Assembly: GCA_964601515.1 (NCBI GenBank)
Contig: CAZRNU010000001.1
Span: 10,501-74,500, forward strand
DNA length: 64,000 nt
Direction of reading: 5' to 3'
DNA from: PWND01 sp964601515
Lineage (GTDB): Bacteria; Bacteroidota; Bacteroidia; Bacteroidales; UBA7960
The position numbers and the translations under genes are program-made. This document shows positions 55,710 through 63,127 of this stretch, one piece after another (positions within the stretch are counted from its first letter, which is position 1; each line of letters starts with the position of its first letter). The notes beneath the pieces were generated by a model. It searched no databases. It saw only the letters and a list, made by a program, of their open reading frames with translations, and was not told where the DNA came from.

Positions 55710-56150
55710 CTATTTTTCATTTTGCAGTTGGGCTTTTACAAAATTAATATATCCATTTATTGTAATTTTTGCGTCTTCAATTAGACTGACTGCTTTATCA
55801 AAATGTGCTCTATTAATATAATGCATATCAAAACAAGATATGGTGTGATCTTTCAATTCGAATAAAGACCCTCTTGAAATGCGATAAAATTGAATTCCTT
55901 CTTTAAAATGAAATCGCCCATATCCTTCTGCAATATTAGCAGTAATGCTAACTGATGCTTTTCTTATCTGGAATGCAAGATTGTGCTTTTCTTCATTTGG
56001 AAGTAAAGGAATAATCTCCTGATAAAAAAACAACCTAACGACTCTTGCTTTTTTCCAGGCTTCTAAGGTCGTGAAATCCTTGTTTGCATTATACTTTATT
56101 GATGCTTCTTCAACACAATCGTCTTCGAAACTGTGGTTGTCAATTTCCAT
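55710..56150 (-). CDS. Four-helix-bundle protein (23S rRNA intervening-sequence protein family)
   Basis: This 146-residue helical protein has a TTLEAWKKARVVRLFFYQ helix, the hallmark 'ASVSITANIAEGYGR' motif, and late helices ELKDHTISCFDMHYI and FDKAVSLIEDAKI. These match the IVP/four-helix-bundle family (TIGR02436-like). It has an N-terminal extension of about 20 acidic residues. Members occur inside 23S rRNA intervening sequences or as solitary intergenic genes, and the fold is shared with the Avd protein of diversity-generating retroelements. No reverse transcriptase is nearby. It is bracketed by inverted G-rich repeats at 55611-55688 and 56166-56202. Its role is unknown. Confidence 0.9.
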   Translation of the reverse strand: MEIDNHSFEDDCVEEASIKYNANKDFTTLEAWKKARVVRLFFYQEIIPLLPNEEKHNLAFQIRKASVSITANIAEGYGRFHFKEGIQFYRISRGSLFELKDHTISCFDMHYINRAHFDKAVSLIEDAKITINGYINFVKAQLQNEK

Positions 56151-56165
56151 ATGGTTAAAAATAAT

Positions 56166-56202
56166 TTCCCTATACCTTATACCTCTATACCCTATACCCC
56201 TA
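56166..56202. repeat. Inverted G-rich repeat array, right flank of the four-helix-bundle gene
   Basis: This contains units such as CTATACC, TTATACC and CTATACCC, the reverse complement of the units at 55611. Its last three bases (56200-56202) form the pdxJ stop codon, so the array begins exactly at the end of pdxJ. Confidence 0.92.
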
Positions 56203-56913
56203 TTTCAACTCCCTCAAATACATCTGAATTGTATTCTCTAAACCGAAATACAAGGCATCGCTAATCAATGCATGTCCAATAGAAACTTCTAAAAGATTTG
56301 GTATGTTTTGTGCAAAATATTTAAGGTTTTCAAGGCTAAGGTCGTGTCCTGCATTTATTCCTAATTGTGCATCATTTGCTGCTTTTGCTGCTTCAATAAA
56401 TGGGGCAATAGCTTTTTCTCTCCCAGATGGGTAATCTGCTGCATATGGCTCGGTATATAATTCAATTCTGTCTGTACCTATTTCAGCAGCCTTAAAAATA
56501 AATTCAGGTTTTGTTTCAATAAAAATGGAAGTACGTATCCCAAGATTTTTAAGTTCAGCAATTACGTCAGTTAAGAAGTCTTTATGCTTTATGGTGTCCC
56601 ATCCTGCATTTGAAGTAAGTGCATTGGGTGGGTCCGGAACAAGAGTTGCCTGTGCCGGTTTTATTTCAGCAAGCATATTTAAGAATTTTCTCGTCGGATA
56701 ACCTTCAATATTAAATTCAGTGCTAACTACCTTTTTAAGATCATATACATCTTGTAATCTGATATGCCTCTCGTCCGGTCTAGGATGTACTGTAATTCCC
56801 TGCGCACCGAATCTTTCACAGTCAATAGCTGCTTTTACCACATTTGGAATATTACCGCCTCTTGCATTTCGTATTGTAGCAATCTTATTAATGTTAACGC
56901 TTAATCTAGTCAT
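56200..56913 (-). CDS. pdxJ: Pyridoxine 5'-phosphate synthase
   Basis: This 237-residue TIM-barrel enzyme makes pyridoxine 5'-phosphate from deoxyxylulose 5-phosphate and 3-amino-2-oxopropyl phosphate. [19 protein letters not shown] is the conserved N-terminus and [13 protein letters not shown] is the second strand and loop with catalytic His and Arg. [14 protein letters not shown] and [12 protein letters not shown] contribute the phosphate site. The stop codon TAG lies within the adjacent repeat, so the repeat insertion either preserved or recreated the end of the gene. Confidence 0.97.
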   Translation of the reverse strand: MTRLSVNINKIATIRNARGGNIPNVVKAAIDCERFGAQGITVHPRPDERHIRLQDVYDLKKVVSTEFNIEGYPTRKFLNMLAEIKPAQATLVPDPPNALTSNAGWDTIKHKDFLTDVIAELKNLGIRTSIFIETKPEFIFKAAEIGTDRIELYTEPYAADYPSGREKAIAPFIEAAKAANDAQLGINAGHDLSLENLKYFAQNIPNLLEVSIGHALISDALYFGLENTIQMYLRELK

Positions 56914-57012
56914 AGTTTTTTTATTGCAAAGCTAAGCAAAATGGGAGAGTAAAGCTTTGTATTTTAGATATTTTACAATTTAAAAAAATCTAATCCGTTT
57001 CTGATTTATGAG

Positions 57013-57020
57013 TATTTTTG
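57013..57020 (+). promoter_or_regulatory. Bacteroidota -7 box upstream of the CBS gene
   Basis: TATTTTTG (TAnnTTTG) lies 30 bases before the ATG at 57051, in the divergent pdxJ/CBS intergenic region. A -33 box is not clear. Confidence 0.5.
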
Positions 57021-57050
57021 TTAAATAAAAATTACACAATTTCAGGCAAT

Positions 57051-57716
57051 ATGCAAGCTAAAGATTTATTGACTGACAATATTGTTACGCTTAAAACATC
57101 AGATAAGGCTGAAACGGCTTTGTCTCTAATGGAAGAGCTAAGAGTATCTCATTTGCCAATTGTTAATAATGAGGTTTTTTTAGGGCTCATCTCCGATGAT
57201 GATATTTACGAAATTAATGACATGGAATTGCCAATAGGCAATCATACTTTATCTCTAAATAAACCATACGTACATCTTAATCATCATATTTTTGATGTTA
57301 TTAGGCTTGTAGCCGAGCAATCGCTTACTCTTGTTCCTGTGCTTGACAACAAAAGCAATTATCTTGGATGCATTACTCTGGAAACTTTGGTTGATAATTT
57401 TGTAAAAATAACAAGTGTTAATCACCCGGGAGGAATAATTGTGCTTGAAGTTAATACACACGCATACTCTCTAAGTCAAATCGCCGGAATAGTGGAAGCA
57501 AATGACGCTAAAGTATTGTGCTCTTATTTGTCAACTTTCGAGGATAGTAATAAACTGGAGGTTACTATTAAAGTTAATAAGATAGATATATCAGGCATTA
57601 TTCAAACTTTCAACCGATATGATTATATTATTAAAGGGTTCTATTCAGAAGAGAGCCGATATGGTGATTTGCTTGATGATAGATTCCAGTCGCTTATGAA
57701 TTGGTTGAATATATAA
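57051..57716 (+). CDS. CBS-domain-pair protein
   Basis: This 221-residue cytoplasmic protein starts at ATG 57051 (MQAKDLLTDNIVTLKTSDKA). An upstream TTG in frame is inside the promoter. Two CBS domains lie at about 1-60 and 65-130 (EELRVSHLPIVNNEVFLGLI and LAEQ...LVPVLDNKSNYLGC). A C-terminal ACT-like fold of about 80 residues (GGIIVLEVNTHAYSLSQIAG) follows. Such proteins bind adenine nucleotides and regulate partners. The gene neighbours pdxJ divergently, as in many Bacteroidota, where an NAD kinase gene usually follows. Here it does not. Confidence 0.88.
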   Translation: MQAKDLLTDNIVTLKTSDKAETALSLMEELRVSHLPIVNNEVFLGLISDDDIYEINDMELPIGNHTLSLNKPYVHLNHHIFDVIRLVAEQSLTLVPVLDNKSNYLGCITLETLVDNFVKITSVNHPGGIIVLEVNTHAYSLSQIAGIVEANDAKVLCSYLSTFEDSNKLEVTIKVNKIDISGIIQTFNRYDYIIKGFYSEESRYGDLLDDRFQSLMNWLNI

Positions 57717-57750
57717 GGGGGTAAGGTATAAGGGTATAAGGTAATAGGGT
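57716..57750. repeat. GGTATAAG-type repeat after the CBS gene
   Basis: Four imperfect units of the family (GGGGGTAA, GGTATAAG, GGTATAAG, GTAATAGG) overlap the last base of the CBS stop codon. They are in the same orientation as 23305 and 55611. Confidence 0.85.
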
Positions 57751-57773
57751 TTTTCTATAATAATATACGAATA

Positions 57774-59234
57774 GTGAGAGTTCGGTTCGAAATTTTGTTT
57801 TTTGCATTTTTGTTATTTCTCCCATTTTGGTGTATTTCAAACATTATTGAATCAGCTTCCGCCGGAGTAAAAATTAATTATTTATATAAAACAGAAGAAA
57901 CTCCTTTGCAGTACATTGTTATTGAAGATATTTTGTTGGATGGAAATACTATTACCAAGTCCCACATTATAAAAAGAGAATTACTTTTCAACGAGGGAGA
58001 TACTATTTCAGTGTCTGAGTTTGAAAAAGTTCTGGCAGGTAGTCGTGAAAATCTTCTCAATACTTCTCTGTTTAATTTCGTTGAATTTACTGCCAACCTT
58101 CATCCAAACAATGGATCAACAATAAATATTCTCTTCGTAGAAAGATGGTATTTGTGGCCGTTCCCAACTCTAGATATACACGAAAGAAACATTAACTCAT
58201 GGATGGAATCTCCCGATTTTGCAAGGGTTAGCTATGGCTTTTATTTAGTGTTTGAAAACTTCAGAGGAAGAAAAGAACGATTAAGATTTAATTTAAGAGC
58301 CGGATATAATCAGAGATATGCTTTCTCTTATACTATCCCATACATCAACAATAAGCAAACAATTGGAATGTCGTTATCTGCAGGATATGTGCGTGCAAAG
58401 GAAATTAATTTTATAACAATCGACAATAAACAGATTTTTTTTAAGAATCCACTAGATTTTGTAAGAACAGATATTTATGCTCAGGCAAATTTTACATATA
58501 GAAAAAACTTCTATCATACTCATAAACTTAATGTCAGGTATAATAATGTTGATTTTGCTGATACTGTGCAGTTGCTAAATCCACTGTTCATAAATTCAGA
58601 CAACTCTCATATTCAATATTTTACATTAAAGTATGAGTATATATCAGATTTCAGAGACCTCAAAGCATACCCACTAAATGGATACTTTAATAAATTATCA
58701 GTAACTCAACATGGTTTTAATATTTTTAATAATGACATCACACCATTGTTGGCAGTTGAAAACTCTTATCGCAGGTACTTAGCATTAAGCCCAAGGTGGT
58801 TTTTTGCTGCAGGGATAAATACAAAAATCTCTTTTTCTGAAAAGTATCCATACTTTATTGAAAGAGGACTTGGGTTTAACGACAATTTTGTTAGAGGATA
58901 TGAAAATTATATTGTTGATGCACAGCATTTTGGGGTGTTGAAAACTAATCTTAAGTATAATATTCTACCACAAAGAGTTAAAAGAATTAGTTTTATTACA
59001 AATGAAAAATTCGGGCTTATGCATTATGCAATATTTATTAATGCCTTTGCTGATATTGGCTATGCCTATGATAATGTATTCTTCGACAGAAATCCTTATA
59101 GTAACGAATTCCTTGGCGGTGTTGGACTAGGTGTTGATTTTGTGACCTACTATGATAAAGTTTTTAGAACTGAATTTACAATAAATCGCCACGGCAAGCC
59201 CGGATTGTATTTCCATATTGTTGCCCCAATTTAA
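57774..59234 (+). CDS. Omp85-superfamily outer-membrane protein with one POTRA domain
   Basis: This 486-residue outer-membrane protein begins at a GTG (57774), the only start giving a signal peptide (RVRFEILFFAFLLFLPFWCI). One POTRA domain spans about 45-125 (IEDILLDGNTITKSHIIKRE, then SLFNFVEFTANLHP). The C-terminal barrel has the lid-lock signature FVRGYENYIV near residue 380. BamA and TamA carry several POTRAs and about 800 residues in this phylum, so this is a smaller paralogue of unknown cargo or function. It follows the CBS gene after a repeat. Confidence 0.85.
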   Translation: MRVRFEILFFAFLLFLPFWCISNIIESASAGVKINYLYKTEETPLQYIVIEDILLDGNTITKSHIIKRELLFNEGDTISVSEFEKVLAGSRENLLNTSLFNFVEFTANLHPNNGSTINILFVERWYLWPFPTLDIHERNINSWMESPDFARVSYGFYLVFENFRGRKERLRFNLRAGYNQRYAFSYTIPYINNKQTIGMSLSAGYVRAKEINFITIDNKQIFFKNPLDFVRTDIYAQANFTYRKNFYHTHKLNVRYNNVDFADTVQLLNPLFINSDNSHIQYFTLKYEYISDFRDLKAYPLNGYFNKLSVTQHGFNIFNNDITPLLAVENSYRRYLALSPRWFFAAGINTKISFSEKYPYFIERGLGFNDNFVRGYENYIVDAQHFGVLKTNLKYNILPQRVKRISFITNEKFGLMHYAIFINAFADIGYAYDNVFFDRNPYSNEFLGGVGLGVDFVTYYDKVFRTEFTINRHGKPGLYFHIVAPI

Positions 59235-59425
59235 GCGGATTAAAGATTGAAGATTATAAGGTTTCGGTTAAATTACCAGGATTTTTTATAACTCTTTTAG
59301 AAAGTATTTGCTTCTTATTATTCTTCAAAACAAAAAAATCCCTTAATTTTAAACTTCATTTTCAGGTAACGGAAAATACCTGCAATATTTTGGAACTAAA
59401 GGATTATTAACGAAATTATTTTCTA

Positions 59426-60787
59426 ATGAAAACAAAACCCACTCTAAGTTTTTGGCAGATATGGAATCTCAGTTTTGGATTTCTTGGAGTTCAGTTTGGA
59501 TTTGCTTTGCAAAATGCAAATGCAAGCAGGATTTTAACCAGTCTTGGAGCTGACCCCCACTCTCTTTCTCTTTTTTGGTTAGTAGCTCCTGTTATGGGGC
59601 TTCTTGTTCAGCCGGTTGTAGGCGCGGCAAGTGACAGAACATGGAACCGCCTTGGCAGAAGGTCTCCTTACATTTTTATCGGAGCCCTAATATCTATGAT
59701 TGCAATGTTTTTTATGCCAAATGCTCCATTGGTTATAAAAGCCGGTGGCGCAGCTGCTCTTGCTTTTGGTGTAATCATGCTTGCTTTAATGGATGGTGCT
59801 TTTAATGTCACATTCCAACCTTTCAGGGCTTTGGTTGCCGACATGACTCCTGACCAGCAAAGAAATTTGGGATATTCAGTGCAAAGCTTTTTAATTAATG
59901 TCGGTGCTGTTATTGGCTCTGCACTTCCATTTATCCTCACAGCTTCAGGAGTAGCAAATGAAGCCGAAGCCGGGAAAGTTGCACCTTCGGTAATCTGGTC
60001 CTTCTATATTGGTGGTTCTCTTTTGCTTCTGAGTGTTTTGGTTACAGTATTTAAAACCAAGGAGTATCCTCCAAAAGAATTCGAAGAGTATAATAATATT
60101 ACAGAGGAAGATAAATCTAAGAAAGAGGGCTTTTTCAAGCTGCTTAGAAATATGCCGGTAACTATGCGGCAACTTGCTATTGTTCAGTTCTTTTCTTGGT
60201 TTTCGCTGTTTTTAATGTGGGTTTATTCTACAACAGCATTCTCCCAACATTACTTCGGAGTTCCTGTTGGATATAATCCGGAAACTAACACAGATGATAC
60301 CATCAGATTAGCTTTTGAAAAAGCCGGAAACTGGGTTGGGATATGCTTTGCTGCATACAGCCTGGTAGCCGCTGTTTTTTCAGTTCTTATGACTAAGTTC
60401 ATAAACATGTCGAGCAGAAAAACTGTTTACGCATTTGCTCTTTTTATTGGTGGTCTTGGATATATTTCCACAATGCTGTTCACAAACCAATATATGCTTC
60501 TGATTTCTATGGTTGGAATAGGAATAGCATGGGCAGGAATACTGGCTCTTCCTTACGCAATACTATCTGGAACATTACCGGCCAAAAGAATTGGAATTTA
60601 TATGGGGCTATTTAACTTAACGGTAGTAGTACCTCAGATTCTCAGCGGTTTGATAGGTGGATCTATTCTAAAATATCTCTTTAACGGACATGCAATTTAT
60701 ATTCTGGTTTTTGCCGGTGTTTGTATGATTATTGGGGGCTTGTTTGTTTATCGCGTTAAGGATAATCCCGTTGACGTTAAAGAATAA
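59426..60787 (+). CDS. MFS transporter, SLC45/maltose-permease-like
   Basis: This 453-residue, 12-helix MFS protein has LSFWQIWNLSFGFLGVQFGF at the N-terminus. GAASDRTWNRLGRRSPYIFI is the RxxxGRR loop between helices 2 and 3. QRNLGYSVQSFLINVGAVIG lies mid-chain. It resembles the MalT/SLC45 branch that moves maltose or related glucosides with protons. The gene lies immediately upstream of malQ with a hairpin terminator between, which suits import of maltodextrins followed by cytoplasmic breakdown. Substrate is inferred. Confidence 0.88.
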   Translation: MKTKPTLSFWQIWNLSFGFLGVQFGFALQNANASRILTSLGADPHSLSLFWLVAPVMGLLVQPVVGAASDRTWNRLGRRSPYIFIGALISMIAMFFMPNAPLVIKAGGAAALAFGVIMLALMDGAFNVTFQPFRALVADMTPDQQRNLGYSVQSFLINVGAVIGSALPFILTASGVANEAEAGKVAPSVIWSFYIGGSLLLLSVLVTVFKTKEYPPKEFEEYNNITEEDKSKKEGFFKLLRNMPVTMRQLAIVQFFSWFSLFLMWVYSTTAFSQHYFGVPVGYNPETNTDDTIRLAFEKAGNWVGICFAAYSLVAAVFSVLMTKFINMSSRKTVYAFALFIGGLGYISTMLFTNQYMLLISMVGIGIAWAGILALPYAILSGTLPAKRIGIYMGLFNLTVVVPQILSGLIGGSILKYLFNGHAIYILVFAGVCMIIGGLFVYRVKDNPVDVKE

Positions 60788-60812
60788 AACCGGCAATATG
60801 CTTTATAAACTT

Positions 60813-60847
60813 TTGCACAGATGATAAAAGTCTGTGCAAGGTTTTAT
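60813..60847 (+). terminator. Rho-independent terminator of the MFS gene
   Basis: A 9 bp stem (TTGCACAGA with TCTGTGCAA), a 9-base loop and a following T-rich tract (GGTTTTATTTA) lie 26 bases after the MFS stop codon. Confidence 0.75.
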
Positions 60848-60885
60848 TTATAATTGGAAAATAAGGATAATTAAAATTTAAAAAA

Positions 60886-62376
60886 ATGAAAACAGAACGT
60901 TCAAGTGGAATCTTATTGCATATTACATCTTTACCGGGGAATTATGGCATTGGTACTATGGGTAAAGAAGCATATGAATTTGTAGATTTTTTGGTAGAAA
61001 GTGGTCAAAAATTGTGGCAGATATTACCTCTGGGTCATACAGGATACGGCGATTCTCCATATCAATGCTTTTCTGCTTTTGCCGGAAATCCATCACTAAT
61101 AGACCTTGACAAACTAGTTGAAAATAATCTTCTTAACACAACTGATTTGCCTTCAAAAATTGAATTTAATGATGATGAAGTGGATTTTGGGCTTATTTAT
61201 AACTATAAGAGAGATGTTCTGAAAGATTCTTTCAATAAGTTTAATGAAAACAATTGCAAGGTTACTAAAATAAGATTTAAAAATTTCTGCAATAACAATA
61301 AAAAATGGCTAAACGACTATGCCTTTTTTATGGCTTTGAAAGATTATTATCATGGAAAGCCATGGTCGGAGTGGTCTCATGATATAAAGTTAAGACACCA
61401 GCATGCAGTTGACAAGTACAAACATGACCTTAAAGAGCAGATTGAATATTATAAATACATTCAGTTTTTGTTTTACTGGCAATGGCTTGAGCTTAAATCA
61501 TATGCTAACCTGAATGATATAAAAGTTATCGGAGATATCCCTCTTTATGTTGCATTTGATAGTGCTGATGCATGGGCAAATCCTGAAATATTTGATTTTG
61601 ACGGTGATATGAACCCCAAAACTGTAGCAGGTGTGCCACCGGATTACTTCAGCGCAACCGGACAGCTTTGGGGAAACCCAATTTATAACTGGGAAAAACT
61701 TTCCGAAACAGGTTTTAAGTGGTGGATAGACAGAATTGAAGCAAATTTCAGATTGTATGATATTCTGAGAATAGATCATTTTCGTGGACTAGCTGCATAT
61801 TGGGCAGTTCCATTCGGTCATAAAACCGCTGAAAAAGGAGAATGGAAACCTGCTATGGGAAAAGAAATGATGGATGCGGTTTATGCTGCTCTCGGTAATT
61901 TACCAATCATTGCAGAAGATCTCGGTGTTATAACTCCTGATGTTGAAGCTCTAAGAGATGGGTTTGAACTTCCGGGAATGAAAATTCTTCAGTTTGCATT
62001 CGATACAGGCGAAGATAATGATTTCATACCTCACTCTTATGTTAAAAACTGCGTGGTTTATACAGGCACACACGACAATGATACTACTTTAGGTAGATAT
62101 ATCGAAAGCACTGAGGAAGAAAAACAATTGATGAGAGATTATTTCCGTATTGATGAATCTGATCCTGCATGGTCGTTTATAAGACTAGCATGGTCAACAG
62201 TAGCAAATATTGCAATTGCTCCTTTACAGGATATCTTAAGACTAGATACATCTGCAAGATTTAACTTCCCCGGAAAAGCTTCAGGATACTGGAAGTGGAG
62301 ATATAAAAAGGGACAACTTACATCTAAACATGCAGATGATTTACTGAAATTGACGGAGGTGTTTGGTAGAAGATAA
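60886..62376 (+). CDS. malQ: 4-alpha-glucanotransferase (amylomaltase, GH77)
   Basis: This 496-residue cytoplasmic enzyme disproportionates maltodextrins. The N-terminus SSGILLHITSLPGNYGIGTM is the family hallmark. The catalytic set is Asp297 (LRIDHFRGLAAYW), Glu344 (IAEDLGVITPDV) and Asp397 (TGTHDNDTTLGRY). Length is that of the short, single-domain bacterial amylomaltase; the longer Bacteroidota form with N-terminal CBM20 domains is not this one. It probably acts with the upstream MFS transporter. Confidence 0.97.
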   Translation: MKTERSSGILLHITSLPGNYGIGTMGKEAYEFVDFLVESGQKLWQILPLGHTGYGDSPYQCFSAFAGNPSLIDLDKLVENNLLNTTDLPSKIEFNDDEVDFGLIYNYKRDVLKDSFNKFNENNCKVTKIRFKNFCNNNKKWLNDYAFFMALKDYYHGKPWSEWSHDIKLRHQHAVDKYKHDLKEQIEYYKYIQFLFYWQWLELKSYANLNDIKVIGDIPLYVAFDSADAWANPEIFDFDGDMNPKTVAGVPPDYFSATGQLWGNPIYNWEKLSETGFKWWIDRIEANFRLYDILRIDHFRGLAAYWAVPFGHKTAEKGEWKPAMGKEMMDAVYAALGNLPIIAEDLGVITPDVEALRDGFELPGMKILQFAFDTGEDNDFIPHSYVKNCVVYTGTHDNDTTLGRYIESTEEEKQLMRDYFRIDESDPAWSFIRLAWSTVANIAIAPLQDILRLDTSARFNFPGKASGYWKWRYKKGQLTSKHADDLLKLTEVFGRR

Positions 62377-62381
62377 AAGAT

Positions 62382-62415
62382 TTAACCACAAAGTACGCAG
62401 AGATGTTACACAGAG
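62382..62415 (+). repeat. 34 bp inverted repeat, left copy (malQ side)
   Basis: This copy begins TTAACCACAAAGTACGCAG and ends with GATGTTACACAGAG. It matches the reverse complement of 62964-62997 at 32 of 34 positions, the two differences being G/A changes. It starts 5 bases after the malQ stop codon. Confidence 0.93.
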
Positions 62416-62497
62416 AGCACAGAGAAGAGAAATGTGGCTTTGTTAGTTTAAGATTAGTATTAGATGTTGGATAATTTATTGACTAATTAAATCTACT

Positions 62498-62883
62498 ATG
62501 AATTTGACTGAGAATGAATTAGCCGGAAAAATCATAGGTCTGGCAATAGATGTTCATAAATCTTTAGGACCTGGCCTTCTTGAAAGTGCATATAAAGAAT
62601 GTTTATTTTATAAGATATCTCAGGCCGGATTACTTGTGGAGAAAGAAAAGGCCATGCCTTTAGTTTTGAAGAGGTTAAACTGGATTGTGGGTATCGGTTG
62701 GATTTATTGGTTGAAAAGAAAGTAGTTGTTGAAATTAAAAGTGTTGAAAGCCTCAATGATATTCATCTTGCACAGACATTGACATACTTAAAATTAGGAA
62801 ACTATAAACTTGGTTTATTAATAAACTTTAATGTTGTACTGCTGAAGGCTGGTATTAAAAGGGTTATTAATGGATCTTTGTGA
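62498..62883 (+). pseudogene. GxxExxY protein gene, interrupted by a one-base deletion
   Basis: The frame starts at 62498 (NELAGKIIGLAIDVHKSLGP, then GLLESAYKECLFYKI, the GxxExxY signature). It runs to about 62667, then terminates early. The rest of the protein continues in another frame to the TGA at 62881-62883, reading VVVEIKSVESLNDIHLAQTL and LGLLINFNVVLLKAGIKR. A missing base near 62664-62668 (GTTTTGAAG where GTTTNTGAAG restores the frame) explains the break. The family resembles Vsr/PD-(D/E)xK nucleases (GLLES, VEIKS). The frameshift leaves about 60 residues of the N-terminal half in frame, so the protein is probably non-functional. It sits between the 34 bp inverted repeats. Confidence 0.9.
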
Positions 62884-62963
62884 TTTTGGTAATAGAATAT
62901 TGAAATATAATGAGCTGTAAATCATTATGAATAAACTTCAATATAAAGAGACTGCTCAGTGAA

Positions 62964-62997
62964 CTTTGTGTAACATCTCTGTGTACTTTGTGGTTAA
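62964..62997 (-). repeat. 34 bp inverted repeat, right copy
   Basis: Read on the minus strand it begins TTAACCACAAAGTACACAG and ends with GATGTTACACAAAG, matching 62382-62415 at 32 of 34 positions. Together the two copies bracket a 616 bp segment holding only the GxxExxY gene. Confidence 0.93.
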
Positions 62998-63127
62998 AAA
63001 AAAGAATATGAAAAAAGTATGATTAATCAGTTCACACGTAAGGCGTGCTCAAACATGCGAATATGGCTGCGCCGAGCTTGCGAAGTGCCCAGTTATATAT
63101 GACCATTATAAAGCAAATAATGAACAG
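62998..63127. other. Intergenic stretch with locally higher GC
   Basis: Between the right inverted repeat and the PfkB gene lies a short region with more G and C than its surroundings (around 63035-63095) and a small CACG/CGTG hairpin near 63034-63046. No reading frame, RNA gene or promoter box was recognised. It could be a remnant of an older insertion. Confidence 0.35.

Noticed and set aside
55710..56150. Four-helix-bundle gene considered as Avd of a diversity-generating retroelement
   Set aside because: No reverse transcriptase, template repeat or variable repeat was seen near it. The protein fits the general IVP family.
59235..59425. Possible promoter upstream of the MFS gene (AATATTTTGG)
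   Set aside because: The box is one base short of TAnnTTTG, and no -33 element is in place.
62498..62883. Programmed frameshift in the GxxExxY gene
   Set aside because: The break lies at GTTTTGAAG, which is not a known slippery heptamer, and there is no downstream structure apparent. A simple one-base deletion explains it.
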